Source: Rhizomys pruinosus (taxonomy: Eukaryota > Chordata > Mammalia > Rodentia > Spalacidae). Taken from it: a DNA stretch of 64,000 nt. Of this stretch, positions 44,459-53,970 are shown piece by piece. Position 1 is the stretch's first letter. Every line of letters begins with the position of its first letter. The notes under the pieces were generated by a model. The model did not search any database. It was not told the DNA's origin and saw nothing but the letters and a program-made list of their open reading frames with translations. The position numbers were made by a program, and so were the translations under genes. The DNA lies in NCBI GenBank assembly GCA_009823505.1, contig VZQC01005558.1, forward strand, positions 322,890 to 386,889. Reading direction: 5' to 3'.

Positions 44459-44816
44459 TGTGGAGAGCAGGTGTGGCGACAGTCCCAAGATGGCGCCCGG
44501 GATTTTAGTCAAGTCTTATGACTAACACCTGATTCCCTCCTACCTCAAAGTAAAGCCACGTCCACCGTTCGAGCTGCACAGGTGCACCCTGGATGCAAGA
44601 TCAGGCCAGATGACATGAACCAATAGACTGAGACCACGCAACCTGGGCTGAGAAGGTGGAGCGGGAGAGGGATAAATAGAGGAGATTTTCTGTTCTTGAA
44701 GAAGAAGAGAGGAAGAAGAGGAGGAAGTAAAAATGCTGTAATGTGCCTGAATAAACCGCTTTGAGAAGAACGAGCTAGCGGTGCTTTATTTCTGCTGGTC
44801 AGAATCAAAAGCATCA
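44459..44816 (+). repeat. 5' LTR of the young ERV
   Basis: 358 bp from TGTGGAGAGC to AAGCATCA, with TG..CA termini. It carries a TATA-like GATAAATA at 44671 and AATAAA at 44750, spaced as in compact class II LTRs, and a GAAGAAGA purine stretch at 44697-44728. CCAAGATGGCGCC at 44486-44498 resembles a YY1-type site (GATGGCGCC). Confidence 0.95.
44671..44755 (+). promoter_or_regulatory. ERV LTR TATA-like box and polyadenylation signal
   Basis: GATAAATA (44671-44678) and AATAAA (44750-44755) define the expected U3/R/U5 layout. The same pair is at 47340-47347 and 47422-47427 in the 3' LTR. Confidence 0.65.
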
Positions 44817-44818
44817 AG

Positions 44819-44837
44819 TGGTGGCCCGTACGGGGAT
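44819..44837 (+). other. primer-binding site matching tRNA-Ile(AAU)
   Basis: TGGTGGCCCGTACGGGGAT is a 19-nt perfect match to the complement of the 3' end of mammalian tRNA-Ile(AAU), ..CCCCGTACGGGCC plus CCA, as I recall it. It begins two bases after the LTR end. Confidence 0.85.
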
Positions 44838-44890
44838 GCGTTCTTCTTCCTTTCTCATTCAGAACTCATTGCGGTCAGGGTGACTAGTCG

Positions 44891-44908
44891 GTAAGCTCCC
44901 AGGTAAGC
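44891..44908 (+). promoter_or_regulatory. two potential splice donors in the leader
   Basis: CG/GTAAGC at 44891 and CAG/GTAAGC at 44903; the second fits the mammalian donor consensus. In complete class II ERVs a leader donor is used to make env mRNA. Only the first leader repeat unit retains GTAAGC. Confidence 0.6.
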
Positions 44909-45053
44909 GGGACAATTAAGGCTCTCAGAGTGAGATGATAAAGCTCCCCGGAAAAGGGGACAATTAAGGCTCTCGGAGTGAGACGATAAAGCTCCCCAGA
45001 AAAGGGGACAATTAAGGTTCTCGGAGTAAGATGATAAAGCTCCCGGTTCCGGG
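44893..45053 (+). repeat. 48-bp tandem repeat in the ERV leader
   Basis: Units start AAGCTCCC at 44893, 44941, 44989 and (partial) 45037. Each contains GGGGACAATTAAGG(C/T)TCTCGGAGT(G/A)AGA; unit 2 and 3 differ by a few bases. Confidence 0.92.
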
Positions 45054-45072
45054 GCGGGCCCTAGCTAGCACT

Positions 45073-46338
45073 ATGGGAAACACAACATCTGCTCTGACGG
45101 TGCGCCGCGCCCTTAAGGCTTTATTGAGGGCAAAATGAATTGAGCTGAGGAGAGAAACTCTAGACAGATTTTTGGCAGCGGTGGATCAAGTCACTCCATG
45201 GTTCCCAGTGACGGGATGCCTTACAATACCTAGTTGGGAAAAGTTAGGGAGGGACCTAAAGTTTGCTGAGGAACAGGGAGACTTACACAAGGGAGTACTG
45301 CCAGTGTGGAAGTTGGTAAGAAATTGCATAGGGGATTTGGAACGGTGTGGAAAAGAGATAAAAGAAGGGAGTGAAGCCTTAGACCAGGTTAAGGAAGAGC
45401 ACTCTGAACACTCTGAAATTCAAGAAGAATCTAGTGAAGGGGACATGTCAGACGGGGATGTGGAAAGCCTTGCCGCCAGCTTGGAGAAAGTGAAAGTAAA
45501 GATAGAACCGTCGGCCCCGGAACCGCCCCTGCCACCTCCTTATGCTTGCAACGGAGGAGGAGGGAATAGTTTACATCCTGAAACTTGGAGAGAACTAGAG
45601 GCTCAGTGCTTCCCTGTATTTCAAAATCAACAAGGGAACTGCTATCATGAGCTGCTAGATTGGAAGATTGTTCAAAGCCTGGCGGAGGCGGTACGTGCCT
45701 ATGGAGCCAATGCTGCCTTTGTTGTGACTCAGCTGGAGTCTCTGCATCAGTATTGTATGACTCCGAGTGACTGGCAAAATCTGGCCTGAGCATGTCTGAC
45801 CACAGGCCAATATTTAGATTGGAAAGTATTTTATCTTGAATTTGCCGCCAGACAAGCCGCTCTTAATGCTTGCAATGGTCAGGCCGCTTGGGACCAAGAT
45901 ATGCTGATGGGACAAGGAAGGTTTGCGGCAGCGCAGACAAACTATCCAGTTCAGGTCTATGATCAGATTAATGCATTAGGCATCCGAGCATGGAAGTCTC
46001 TCCCAAATAGAGGGGAGGTGGGGGGAAATCTAACCAAAATCCTTCAGGGGCCCACGGAACCTTTTTCAGATTTTGTAGGTAGGATTATGGAAGCTGGAGG
46101 CCGCGTCTTTGGGGACGCTGATACCGCAATGCCATTACTAAAACAGCTTATATTTGAGCAATGTACTAAAGAATGTAGACACGCCATTACTCCTTATAAG
46201 AACAAGGGGCTGGAGGTCTGGATGAAGGTGTGCAGAGAACTAGGAGGCCCACTGACCAGTGGGGAATTGGTTGCTGCAGTTATGCAAATGTCCAAAGGAA
46301 AATTTAGCCCAAAGACAGGTAATTGCTTTGCTTGTGGA
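45073..46338 (+). pseudogene. ERV gag remnant, two in-frame stops
   Basis: The ATG at 45073 begins M-G-N, a myristoylation-type start, and the same frame continues to 46338 with TGA at 45136-45138 and TGA at 45787-45789. Matrix-like sequence with acidic and Pro-rich stretches lies at 45172-45560. Capsid follows, with the major homology region (Q-G-P-T-E-P-F-S-D-F-V-G-R, about 46045-46085). The nucleocapsid zinc knuckle starts C-F-A-C-G at 46324 and is cut off before its His and last Cys. No frameshift is present in gag. It encodes structural proteins in complete relatives; here no full-length product is possible without readthrough. Confidence 0.9.
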
Positions 46339-46599
46339 AGTGCGTATTTTACATTTTCCCCTTATATTAGTACAACTCATAATAAATCATTCTCAGTATA
46401 TAATGTATGGTTGCTGTGTGGGGTGAATGGTAGTTGTACAAATATTTCTGCTTTCAGTATGCTGAACGGGGGTTGGGGTAATGCAAGCTTTAGTTGGAAT
46501 ACATCTTTCGAGTCCACAAAAACCTTAAATTGTACAAATAACACCTGCTTTTACAGCATGTGCTGGGATGTGAATGGAAATTTTCTGGGTTGTGTGTAA
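46339..46599 (+). pseudogene. env fragment fused in frame to gag
   Basis: From 46339 the frame of gag continues without a break into sequence of a different kind: Cys-rich, with six or so N-x-S/T sequons, typical of a retroviral envelope. It ends TAA at 46597. Together with capsid it makes a 232-codon frame (45901-46599). The join is inside the first zinc knuckle. Confidence 0.75.
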
Positions 46600-46979
46600 C
46601 TTCCATATCATTTGTAAATGTCAGCCATGCCGCTCAATTGTCCCATAACCTGTCTCAGTATCTTACAGGAAACTGGTCTAGGGATCTTGATGGCATGTTG
46701 CGGGACCTCAGACAATACATCGCTCACATCAACTCCGCCCGAGTGGATGTGTCCTTGGCTGGTGGGCTGACAAACTGGATTACTACCACTGCTTCACGAC
46801 TGAAAGAATGGGCAGGACTTGCTCTATGCTTGGTCCTCACTAGTTCCCTGGCCTTTTGGTGCATGTGCCGTTTGCGATTTCGTCAACATAAAATGCAAGC
46901 CCTGTTAATACAGGCGTTTGCAGCAGTGGAGACAGGACAGTCCCCTCAAGTGTGGCTTAGCATGCTAGAGAAGTAGCCA
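46560..46979 (+). pseudogene. env transmembrane subunit C-terminal remnant
   Basis: A second frame (46560-46976, stop TAG) overlaps the previous one, implying a one-base frameshift between 46560 and 46599. It holds the membrane-proximal helix region (RDLDGMLRDLRQYI, SLAGGL), one hydrophobic membrane segment at about residues 85-103 and a cytoplasmic tail ending LSMLEK. Layout fits class II ERV transmembrane proteins. The fusion-peptide and immunosuppressive regions are not seen in this part. Confidence 0.8.
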
Positions 46980-47111
46980 AAGATGGGTAAGGCTCTCTGG
47001 GCATGCCACCAACCTAAGACAGGGAACAAACCAGTGCTGTTTGTCTCCTGATGACAGGTAAGGGGCATTGCTGCACGGGGCTATCTAAGACAGGCATTCT
47101 CTCTGCTAAAA

Positions 47112-47127
47112 TAATAAAGAAGGGGGA
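47112..47127 (+). other. polypurine tract of the young ERV
   Basis: TAATAAAGAAGGGGGA directly precedes the 3' LTR start TGTGGAGA; it would prime plus-strand DNA. Confidence 0.85.
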
Positions 47128-47488
47128 TGTGGAGAGCAGGTGTGGCGACAGTCCCAAGATGGCGCCCGGGACTTTAGTCAAGTCTTATGACTAACACCTG
47201 ATTCCCTCCTATCTCAAAGTAAAGCCACGTCCACCGTTCGAGCTGCACAGGTGCACCCTGGATGCAAGATCAGGCCAGATGACATGAACCAATAGACTGA
47301 GGCCACACAACCTGGACTGAGAAGGTGGAGCGGGAGAGGGATAAATAGAGGAGATTTTCTGTTCTTGAAGAAGAAGAAGAGAGGAAGAAGAGGAGGAAGT
47401 AAAAATGCTGTAATGTGCCTGAATAAACCACTTTGAGAAGAACGAGCTAGCGGTGCTTTATTTCTGCTGTTCAGAATCAAAGGCATCA
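47128..47488 (+). repeat. 3' LTR of the young ERV
   Basis: 361 bp, TG..CA. Compared with the 5' LTR: seven transitions, one transversion (CTGGTC/CTGTTC) and one extra AAG in the purine stretch. Confidence 0.95.
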
Positions 47489-47494
47489 AAGTTC

Positions 47495-47749
47495 AGTTCC
47501 CTTTATTTGAAGAATTAGTGATTAAACTGTGATGGAAACTTGTGGTAGAATGTAATTCATAGGTTAAAAAATATGTTCAGTCAGTAATGTTTACTGTGCG
47601 ATGTCATCAAAGACGGAAGTTATGATGTGGGCAAGACTGAAATTTAAATGAGGCAATTTACATTAAATGCTTAGTGTGGTCCCCAGGTAACAAAATAATT
47701 AGAAGTTCTCAGAAATAACAGCTTGTTATGTTATTTATTATTTAATTTT
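47495..47749. other. unique sequence downstream of the young ERV
   Basis: No feature recognised. Confidence 0.45.
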
Positions 47750-48080
47750 CTTCTTTTTTATTTTCATGTGTGTACTGTGCATGCTTGCATGTGTGTGGGA
47801 ACATGTTTATGTGAGTATGTGTTCAGGTGGAGGTGGATATCAGGAATCTCCTGCAACAGCTCTTCTACTTTATTCATCCAGGCAGGGTTTCTCAATCGAA
47901 CCCAGAGCTCCCTGACTTGGCTAGCTGGCTTACTCTGGGAAAACCTCTGCCTCCTCTCTCAGAAGCTAGAATTATAGGCAGTCTGCCAAGTGCACCTGAC
48001 ATTTACATAGGTTTCCAAACCTCAGGCTTTGCACTTGTGCATCAGTGCTTTAACCTCTGAGCCAGCTCCTCAACCTCCCA
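47750..48080 (-). mobile_element. B4 SINE
   Basis: TG-rich 3' end (47762-47830), reversed B1-like middle with GGGTTTCTCAATCGAACCCAGAGCTCCC, and ID-like head TTTAACCTCTGAGCCAGCTCC. Confidence 0.75.
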
Positions 48081-48273
48081 TTTACCATTTTATGACTATT
48101 AAAACATACACAAATTTAAGATAGGTAATTAAAGGCCGAAAGGATGAAACTTGAGTTTGGGTCTAAATTCTCAAAATTAGACACTCTCTTTTCTATGCCA
48201 TACCACAATATTCTGATGGACATTCTTGCTAATGTTATGAGAGGCAAAACAAGGAAAGTAATAAGATTATGTG

Positions 48274-48747
48274 GTAGTCATACTTCTGTTTTGTTATTGG
48301 GACAGATAACAGAGATACACCTTAAAGGAGGAAATGCTTATTTTGGCTCAGGATTTCTGAGGTTCCACCCTGTGGCTGACTGGTGTTCTTGGGCCATAAT
48401 AGGTCAGAACATCATGGCAGTGAGTATGTGCTGGAAGACGCTGCTCAACTCATGGCAAGAAAGCAGAGCAGGGCAGCAGGAAAGGGGCAGGGACAAGAAA
48501 AGCCTCCAAAGACTCAATATACCTCACTTGGCTCACTTCTTCCAACCAGGCTCCACCTTCCACAGTCCAACCACCTCCCAATAGCCTATTGACAATCCCA
48601 GTCCATTGGTGGCTTAATTCATTCAAGAGGTCAAAGCATTCAGGATCCAATCCCTTCCGGAAAGTCTCTACTCTAAATACCGCTTGCACTGTGGTGTAAC
48701 CCTCAAAACACAGTGTTTTGGGGCAAGCATTCAAAGCCATAACAGAA
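48274..48747 (-). mobile_element. MaLR/LTR-like dispersed repeat
   Basis: GTTATTGGGACAGATAACAGAGATACACCTTAAAGGAGGAAATGC at one end and CTCCCAATAGCC.. TCATTCAAGAGG at the other match a common rodent repeat I cannot name with certainty. A 146-codon frame through it (48144-48584) is a shadow. Confidence 0.55.
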
Positions 48748-49310
48748 TGGAAGAAAATACATAGATTATAAGCACTATGCTCAAAAATATAAAATATCTA
48801 TAAATCAGATAAATACAAAGTGTGGTTAAGCCATTAGTTACAAGACAAACACATAGTTTAAATGACCATTTCTGCTGTAACCCAGTGGCAAACCATTATA
48901 AAAATGATTAAATTTATGTTACAACTATGCAGATATGTGTGCACAATGTATATATATATATATATGTACATATGTATATAGAATATACTTAGATAAATCC
49001 AGATGTATAGACATATATGCATGTAAGAACACAAATTGGATAGATGGATGACTTTAACAAAAAACACACACTTTTGTTAAACTACAGAATATAATAAACA
49101 GGTTCAAAATAAGAACTGATCATGAGAGTTATAACATGGCTTATGCAGAATCACATGCATTGTTCTAAATTAGTGGTATATGTTATTAATCAAGTTTCCT
49201 CCTTAATGTTTTCTTTGTAATTATTTTCAATGAAAGTAATAATAATTCTTTAATCATAAATAATTTAATACTTTATCCCAGCAATTGATGGTACTATGAA
49301 ATTGACAAAA
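48748..49310. other. AT-rich sequence with a short (TA)n
   Basis: A (TA)n run at 48949-48965 and ATGTATA-type repeats to 49020; otherwise nothing recognised. Confidence 0.5.
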
Positions 49311-49317
49311 ACAGAAC

Positions 49318-49605
49318 CAAAGAAAAGGTTCAGTTGTTAACGTGCTTGCTAACAAGCATGAGGATCTGAGTTCAATCCCTAGAACCCATGTAAAAAAGTC
49401 AGGCATGGTGGCCATCTGTAATCCCAGAGTTGGGGATGCAGATACAGAAGGAACCCTGAGGCTTGCTGGCCAGCCAGGCTATTCAAATGCATGAGATCTA
49501 GGTTCATTGAAAAACTGTGATCTAAAAAATATGATGGAGAGTGACAGAGGAAGTCGGCAATGTTGACCTCTAGCCTCCACATGCATGTACCTGTATGTAT
49601 ACTCT
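49318..49605 (+). mobile_element. B4 SINE
   Basis: Head TTCAGTTGTTAACGTGCTTGCTAACAAGC, GATCTGAGTTCAATCCCTAGAACCC, B1-like AGTCAGGCATGGTGGCC, GACCTCTAGCCTCCACATGCATG. Confidence 0.8.
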
Positions 49606-50064
49606 CAGATATAAATCATCTTCACACATGCAAATATATAAAAACAAGTGTTGCAAGAAGGAGAGAGTGAAAAAAAGTCTCAGCCACTTAGATTTACTTG
49701 ATATTTGTAGCACATCAGATAAAACCAGAGACGACATATGTTTATAGTACACATGGCAATATTTACTGAACAGGACTAAATTCTTGGCATCGAATCAAAA
49801 AATGTTCTCAAATTTTAGGTGCCATAAAATATTTCAGATCTAATTAGTCAAAACAACCAATTTTAGCATGATTAATCATTACCAAATGTTAATTGGATTA
49901 ACAGCTATAGTATCTGAATGCTTGATTTCAAGAAAAAGTTATGTACATTACATGTATTTATATGTGAATAGAAAAATATATAAATATATTTTGAATTAAT
50001 TTCAAGACAAACAATATTATTGTCTTTAAAAAGCCAAGAAAGTACAGGATCATTTTTCTTAGAT
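49606..50064. other. AT-rich unique sequence
   Basis: No gene or repeat recognised. Confidence 0.45.
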
Positions 50065-50267
50065 TTTTAAATATTTATTTTTATTTTATTTATGTCTATG
50101 TGTGTGTATCTGTTTGAATGCATGTCAAATGTGTTCAAGTGCACATGGAGGCCAGAAGAGGGCTTTAGATTCCCTGGAGACGGTTATGATGGCCAAGCAT
50201 GGGTACGGCCAAGTCCTCTGGAAAAGCAGCAAGTGCTTTTAATCCTTGAGCCACCTCTCCAGCCTTA
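50065..50267 (-). mobile_element. old B2-type SINE
   Basis: TTTATTTATGTCTATGTGTGTG, GGAGGCCAGAAGAGGGCTTTAGATTCCCTGG, CTTGAGCCACCTCTCCAGCC; a deletion removes part of the middle. Confidence 0.8.
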
Positions 50268-50280
50268 TAGGATGATTTTC

Positions 50281-50380
50281 TACACATGCATGCGTGCATG
50301 CACATATGCATGCGTGCATGCACATATGCACACACACACACACACAAGCATGCACACACACACACACACGTACGTACGTA
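50281..50380. repeat. alternating purine-pyrimidine tract
   Basis: Nearly 100 bp of ACACATGCATGCGTGCATGCAC, (CA)n and ACGTACGTACGTAC. A 24-bp block (CATGCGTGCATGCACATATG..) is repeated. Such tracts can adopt Z-DNA. Confidence 0.9.
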
Positions 50381-50561
50381 CAATGAGATCAATATTCTTG
50401 TCTAGTGGCTTGCTTTATAGTTCACCCAGGATCCTATGCCTGCCGTCATCAACTTCCAACAAGCTAATTTCATTTTTTGTAGAAATGTTTTGTGTATTTT
50501 AATATTTTTTTCTGCCAGCTAGTTTTCTTACTATAATGCATAATTGAGAAAAATTATGTGC

Positions 50562-50795
50562 ACAGCTGGGGTGATGCTCAGTGGGTAAAGTGCTTGCTGT
50601 GCAAGAGTTAGTCAGGAGTTAGGTTCATATCCCCACAGCCTATGGAAAAGCCAGACGTGTTTGTAAACCCAGAAACAAACAGTGATATGGTGGTAGATGC
50701 AGAATCTCTGGAAGCTCGCTGGCCAGATAGCTTGGCATTCGGATTGCTGGCTTCAAACAAGGGGAAGGTATTGACCAGAGCCCAAGGTTGTGATT
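50562..50795 (+). mobile_element. B4 SINE, diverged
   Basis: CAGCTGGGGTGATGCTCAGTGGGTAAAGTGCTTGCTGTGCAAG head, AAGCCAGACGTGTTTGTAAACCC middle, then CTGGAAGCTCGCTGGCCAG. Confidence 0.7.
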
Positions 50796-51490
50796 TTTCA
50801 GAAGAGTTAGAATGATTAATCCCATAGTCGAGAAAGGCAGCTTTGACCTGGGCTAAGAAGGACGAATAGAAGCATCCTTCCCATATCAATGAGATAAGCC
50901 AGGATTAACAAAGGGAAAGTCTTCCTAGGAGCTAGAGAGAGAGGAAGAGCTGGAATCAAGAAAGATGTGACAGGAAAGCCTAAACAAATGGGAAGCACAG
51001 GTAAGCCAGGGGAAATACCGAGCAGCCTGCACCTCCAGCCTTGGCCCCCTGGCAGGGCAAATGTCCCAGGTGATGCAAACTTCAAGTCAGGGGAAGAGCA
51101 CAGGCAGCCTCTCTACAACTCTACAACGTAGCAGTCCACGAAGGTGCAAGAGAAACGCATTGTTCACAACTTTAAATCCACTCCATCTGGATGCCTGCTT
51201 CCAGATAAGGAAACCCCAGTTCAGAAAGATGATGAATGGGAGAGCCTGTTTACAGATAAGGAAATTTCAGCCTAGCAAGAGAAAGAACAAATAGGCAAGA
51301 GCTGGGGCCAGAATGTTGCTGTTAGCCTGACCAGCCCAGGAAAAATGTCAGGAATCAGCAAGACCCATAAGGATGGAACCAGGGGAATAATAATGCCACT
51401 CCCTCTCCTCTTACGCCCCCCACCTGCCCCATCTCCTCTCAGAACCTCCTGTTTCCAGCACAAAGTTGGAAAGCTGCAAGACAATAGAAG
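50796..51490. other. unique sequence, possible MIR traces
   Basis: No gene seen. CAGATAAGGAAA.. stretches at 51207 and 51249 resemble the MIR core but are too short to call. Confidence 0.4.
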
Positions 51491-51611
51491 GTCTAAGTCC
51501 ATACCACCCTGAATGCGCCGGATCTCCTCTGATCTCAGAAGCTAAGCAGGGTCGGGCCTGGTTAGTACTTGGATGGGAGAATGCCTGGGAATACTGTGTG
51601 CTGTATGCTTT
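51491..51611 (+). pseudogene. 5S rRNA pseudogene
   Basis: Full 121-nt copy of 5S ribosomal RNA, from GTCTAAG to GTATGCTTT. The A box region AGCTAAGCAGGGTC, GGGCCTGGTTAGTACTTGGATGGGAGA and overall length are kept. About 11 substitutions against the mammalian 5S I remember, two of them in the C box (GAGAATGCC). There is no T-run terminator at the 3' end; a B1 starts immediately after the last base. An active gene is unlikely. Confidence 0.93.
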
Positions 51612-51772
51612 GCTGGGCATGGTGGCACATGCCTTTAATCCTAGCACTGGGGAGGCAGAGGCAGGCGGATCCCTGTGAGTTCTAGTCCAGCCTGGTCTAC
51701 ATGGCAAGCTCCAGGCCAGCTTGTACTAAAAGGAGACCCTGTCTCAAAAAGACCCCTCCCCCCAAAAAAAGA
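51612..51772 (+). mobile_element. B1 SINE fused to 5S pseudogene
   Basis: GCTGGGCATGGTGGCACATGCC.. starts at the true 5' end of B1 with no gap after 5S, and runs to CTCAAAAAGACCCCTCCCCCCAAAAAAAG. Confidence 0.93.
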
Positions 51773-52999
51773 AGATATGGAATATATGGGTCACACTCAG
51801 GCTCAGAGAGGAGCAGAATAAGGCAGAACAGACCCAGAGCAGCCACTGATAGCCAGGCAATAAAATCAGAGTTGAGGATGTTACATAACCTCGAACTGCT
51901 GGAGATGGGATGACACAGATACTGCCTCCTAATTAATCTTTGCATAAACATTTCTTTTCCAGCAAAAACATCTCTCAGAAGAGCTGGGGAGGAGGAGCAG
52001 TGAGGGTAAGAGAGAGCATGCAAGTTAGAGTGAGATTAAGGTTACCGGGATGTGTCCTGAGGCCAGGACACCCTTGACAGGGCAGGGCAACTCCATATAA
52101 ATAAATGAGTCATTGTAGATGTTCTTGAGCGGCAAATGGGGGAAGGATACAGGGCATGTGTGGAGGAATTAACTCTAAATAGGAGTAGTTTTACATGAAT
52201 ACATTAAAGGAAAAATGTGTTGGGGTGCTGTCCCATGACTGTCAATTAGTGGCTTGTATTCTCTGTATGAGGTTGAAAGTCATATGACCTAGTGTGGGAG
52301 AAGCAGGATGGGGACATTAAGTAAGGTGGGAGGTAGGTTGACCAAGAAACTCTACATTGGGAAATGAAAGTGTGAGGACATGAAGAAGCAGTTGTCACTT
52401 GGGTGGCTTGTGGGAAATCCCAAGGCAGACTTAGGTTTTATATAAAGCAAAATGCCAGAGTTCATTCTGAAAAGAGGGAGAACAGCACAGAGCATGCTGA
52501 GAAGAACTTTGAGAGAGAAGACAGGATGGACAGAGGCAGGGCAACTGAGAAGGCTAGTCCATGGGTTGAGGCACGGAGCTGGGTTCAGGAAGATTTGCTA
52601 CATCCAAACTTTGGACGTGGTGGCTTTTAGCCGGTGGAAACAAGGACAAGGTGCATGTTCAATTCAGCCTTAATGTGGCTTTGAAGATGAAAACTGGTCT
52701 GAGGCTACTTCTGAGCTGTGATGCTGAATGGAAGCAGAGATACACTGGAGTCTCAGCTTCATGAGCACAGGAACTTTACACAAGACCTTTCCTGATTCAC
52801 AAAATCCAGCTGTATCATAAGAACTCTCTTGTGAATTTAGTCTCTTAGTTGAATTCTATTGAACTTGGATTCCCATATAAAGATCAACAAATATAATCTC
52901 TTCTGATGTTATCAAAACTTTCATCTGTGCTGTCAGTGGGTTAAAGATCAGAACACTGAACATGTGGTCAATGTACATTTTAAAAATTAGTGTATTTAT
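51773..52999. other. unique 1.2 kb, nothing recognised
   Basis: Two overlapping frames of 73-75 codons (52403-52673) have no recognised domain. Confidence 0.4.
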
Positions 53000-53226
53000 T
53001 TTAAATACTTTATTAATTATTTTTATTCTATGTGTATGAGTTGTATTACCTGCATAGTAGGTGCACCTGTGTCATGCAATGCCCATAGAGGTCAGAAGAG
53101 GGTGTTGGATCCCCTGGAACTGGAGTTACAGATGGTTGTTAGCCACCACGCGGGTGCTGGGAACTGAACCTGGACCCTCTGCAAGAGCAGTTAGTGCTTT
53201 TAACTTGAACCATCTCTACAGCCCCT
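53000..53226 (-). mobile_element. B2 SINE
   Basis: TTATTCTATGTGTATGAGTTGTATTACCTGC, CAGAAGAGGGTGTTGGATCCCCTGG, head complement ..AACCATCTCTACAGCCCC. Confidence 0.9.
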
Positions 53227-53370
53227 AATTTATTTTTGATATAGAAAAATCCATAAAAATTTAAATGTATATTTAACATTACTTGCTATTCCTGGATTCC
53301 ACAAATTTGTTCAGTGTAGCATTGTTCTACATGATGTCAATAAGTAGTGCTGCAACAGTAAACTTATGTC

Positions 53371-53458
53371 TGGGGTCTAGCTTAGTGGTGGAGCACTCAG
53401 CACGTAAGAGGCCGAGTTTCTATCTAGGAGTACAAAAGAAAACCCAACTTTGTATTGA
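53371..53458 (+). mobile_element. ID-type SINE
   Basis: CTGGGGTCTAGCTTAGTGGTGGAGCACTCAGCACGTAAGAGGCCGAG.. followed by an A-rich tail (CAAAAGAAAACC) fits a tRNA-Ala-derived ID element, diverged. Confidence 0.7.
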
Positions 53459-53547
53459 AATGTTTAGGCATTCTAGGTTACAAACAGTGGAATGTGATTG
53501 TATAAAATCAGTGTTTCCAAATCTTTCACTTTTTAATTAAATTTTTA

Positions 53548-53790
53548 AGCTTTTTGAGAATTTCATACAGGAGTAATGTATATGACATCACTCCTGCCCC
53601 CCCGACTCCTCTCATGCCTCCCTACTCCCTCTCAATCCCCTGACCTCTTCTTTAATTATTGATACATATATGTGAGCATATATAAACAGCCTTCTGAGTC
53701 CATTTAGTGGTGCTACTATGTATATGTGTTTAGGCATGACCATTTGGGATTGGGTAGCCTATCAGAGAGCTCATATTATTTTATAACCAT
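53548..53790 (-). mobile_element. Lx-type L1 3' end
   Basis: TTTTTGAGAATTTCATACAGGAG.. with C-rich tract (53594-53640) and TTTAGTGGTGCTACTATGTATATG is the reversed G-rich 3' end of Lx-type L1s; compare 32185-32330. Confidence 0.65.
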
Positions 53791-53810
53791 GCTTAATTGT
53801 AGGATGCTTT

Positions 53811-53959
53811 TTTTTTAGTCTTTTTGAGACAGGGTCTCCCTGGAGCCCCAGCTGTCCTGGAATTCGCTCTGTAGACCAGGCTGGCCTTGAACTCACAAAG
53901 ATCCGCCTGCCTCTGCCTCCCAAGTGCTAGGATTAAAGCCATGCACCACCACACCTGGC
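53811..53959 (-). mobile_element. B1 SINE
   Basis: Complete reversed B1; target duplication TAGGATGCTTT at 53800-53810 and 53960-53970. Confidence 0.96.
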
Positions 53960-53970
53960 TAGGATGCTTT

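Larger units (their letters stand above)
44459..47488 (+). mobile_element. young pol-deleted class II endogenous retrovirus
   Basis: A compact 3.03 kb element: 5' LTR, primer site, leader, gag, 3' part of env, polypurine tract, 3' LTR. The 6-bp duplication AAGTTC flanks it (44453-44458, 47489-47494), as usual for class II elements. The LTRs differ at 8 of 358 aligned positions plus a 3-bp indel. Protease, pol and most of env surface coding are absent, removed by one internal deletion that fuses gag to env. Coding is also broken by two stops and a frameshift. It cannot replicate on its own but keeps the cis signals expected for packaging and copying in trans; that it was ever mobilised in deleted form is inference. 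Confidence 0.95.

Noticed and set aside
45172..45174. TTG as the gag start codon of the long frame
   Set aside because: The true gag start is the ATG at 45073 in the same frame, cut off by the TGA at 45136.
46560..46979. A domesticated envelope (syncytin-like) gene
   Set aside because: Only the C-terminal part of the transmembrane subunit remains, with a frameshift and no surface subunit or fusion region.
51207..51285. MIR element
   Set aside because: Only two short CAGATAAGGAAA-like matches, insufficient for a call.
51491..51611. A working 5S rRNA gene
   Set aside because: Changes in the C box region, no T-run terminator and direct fusion to a B1.
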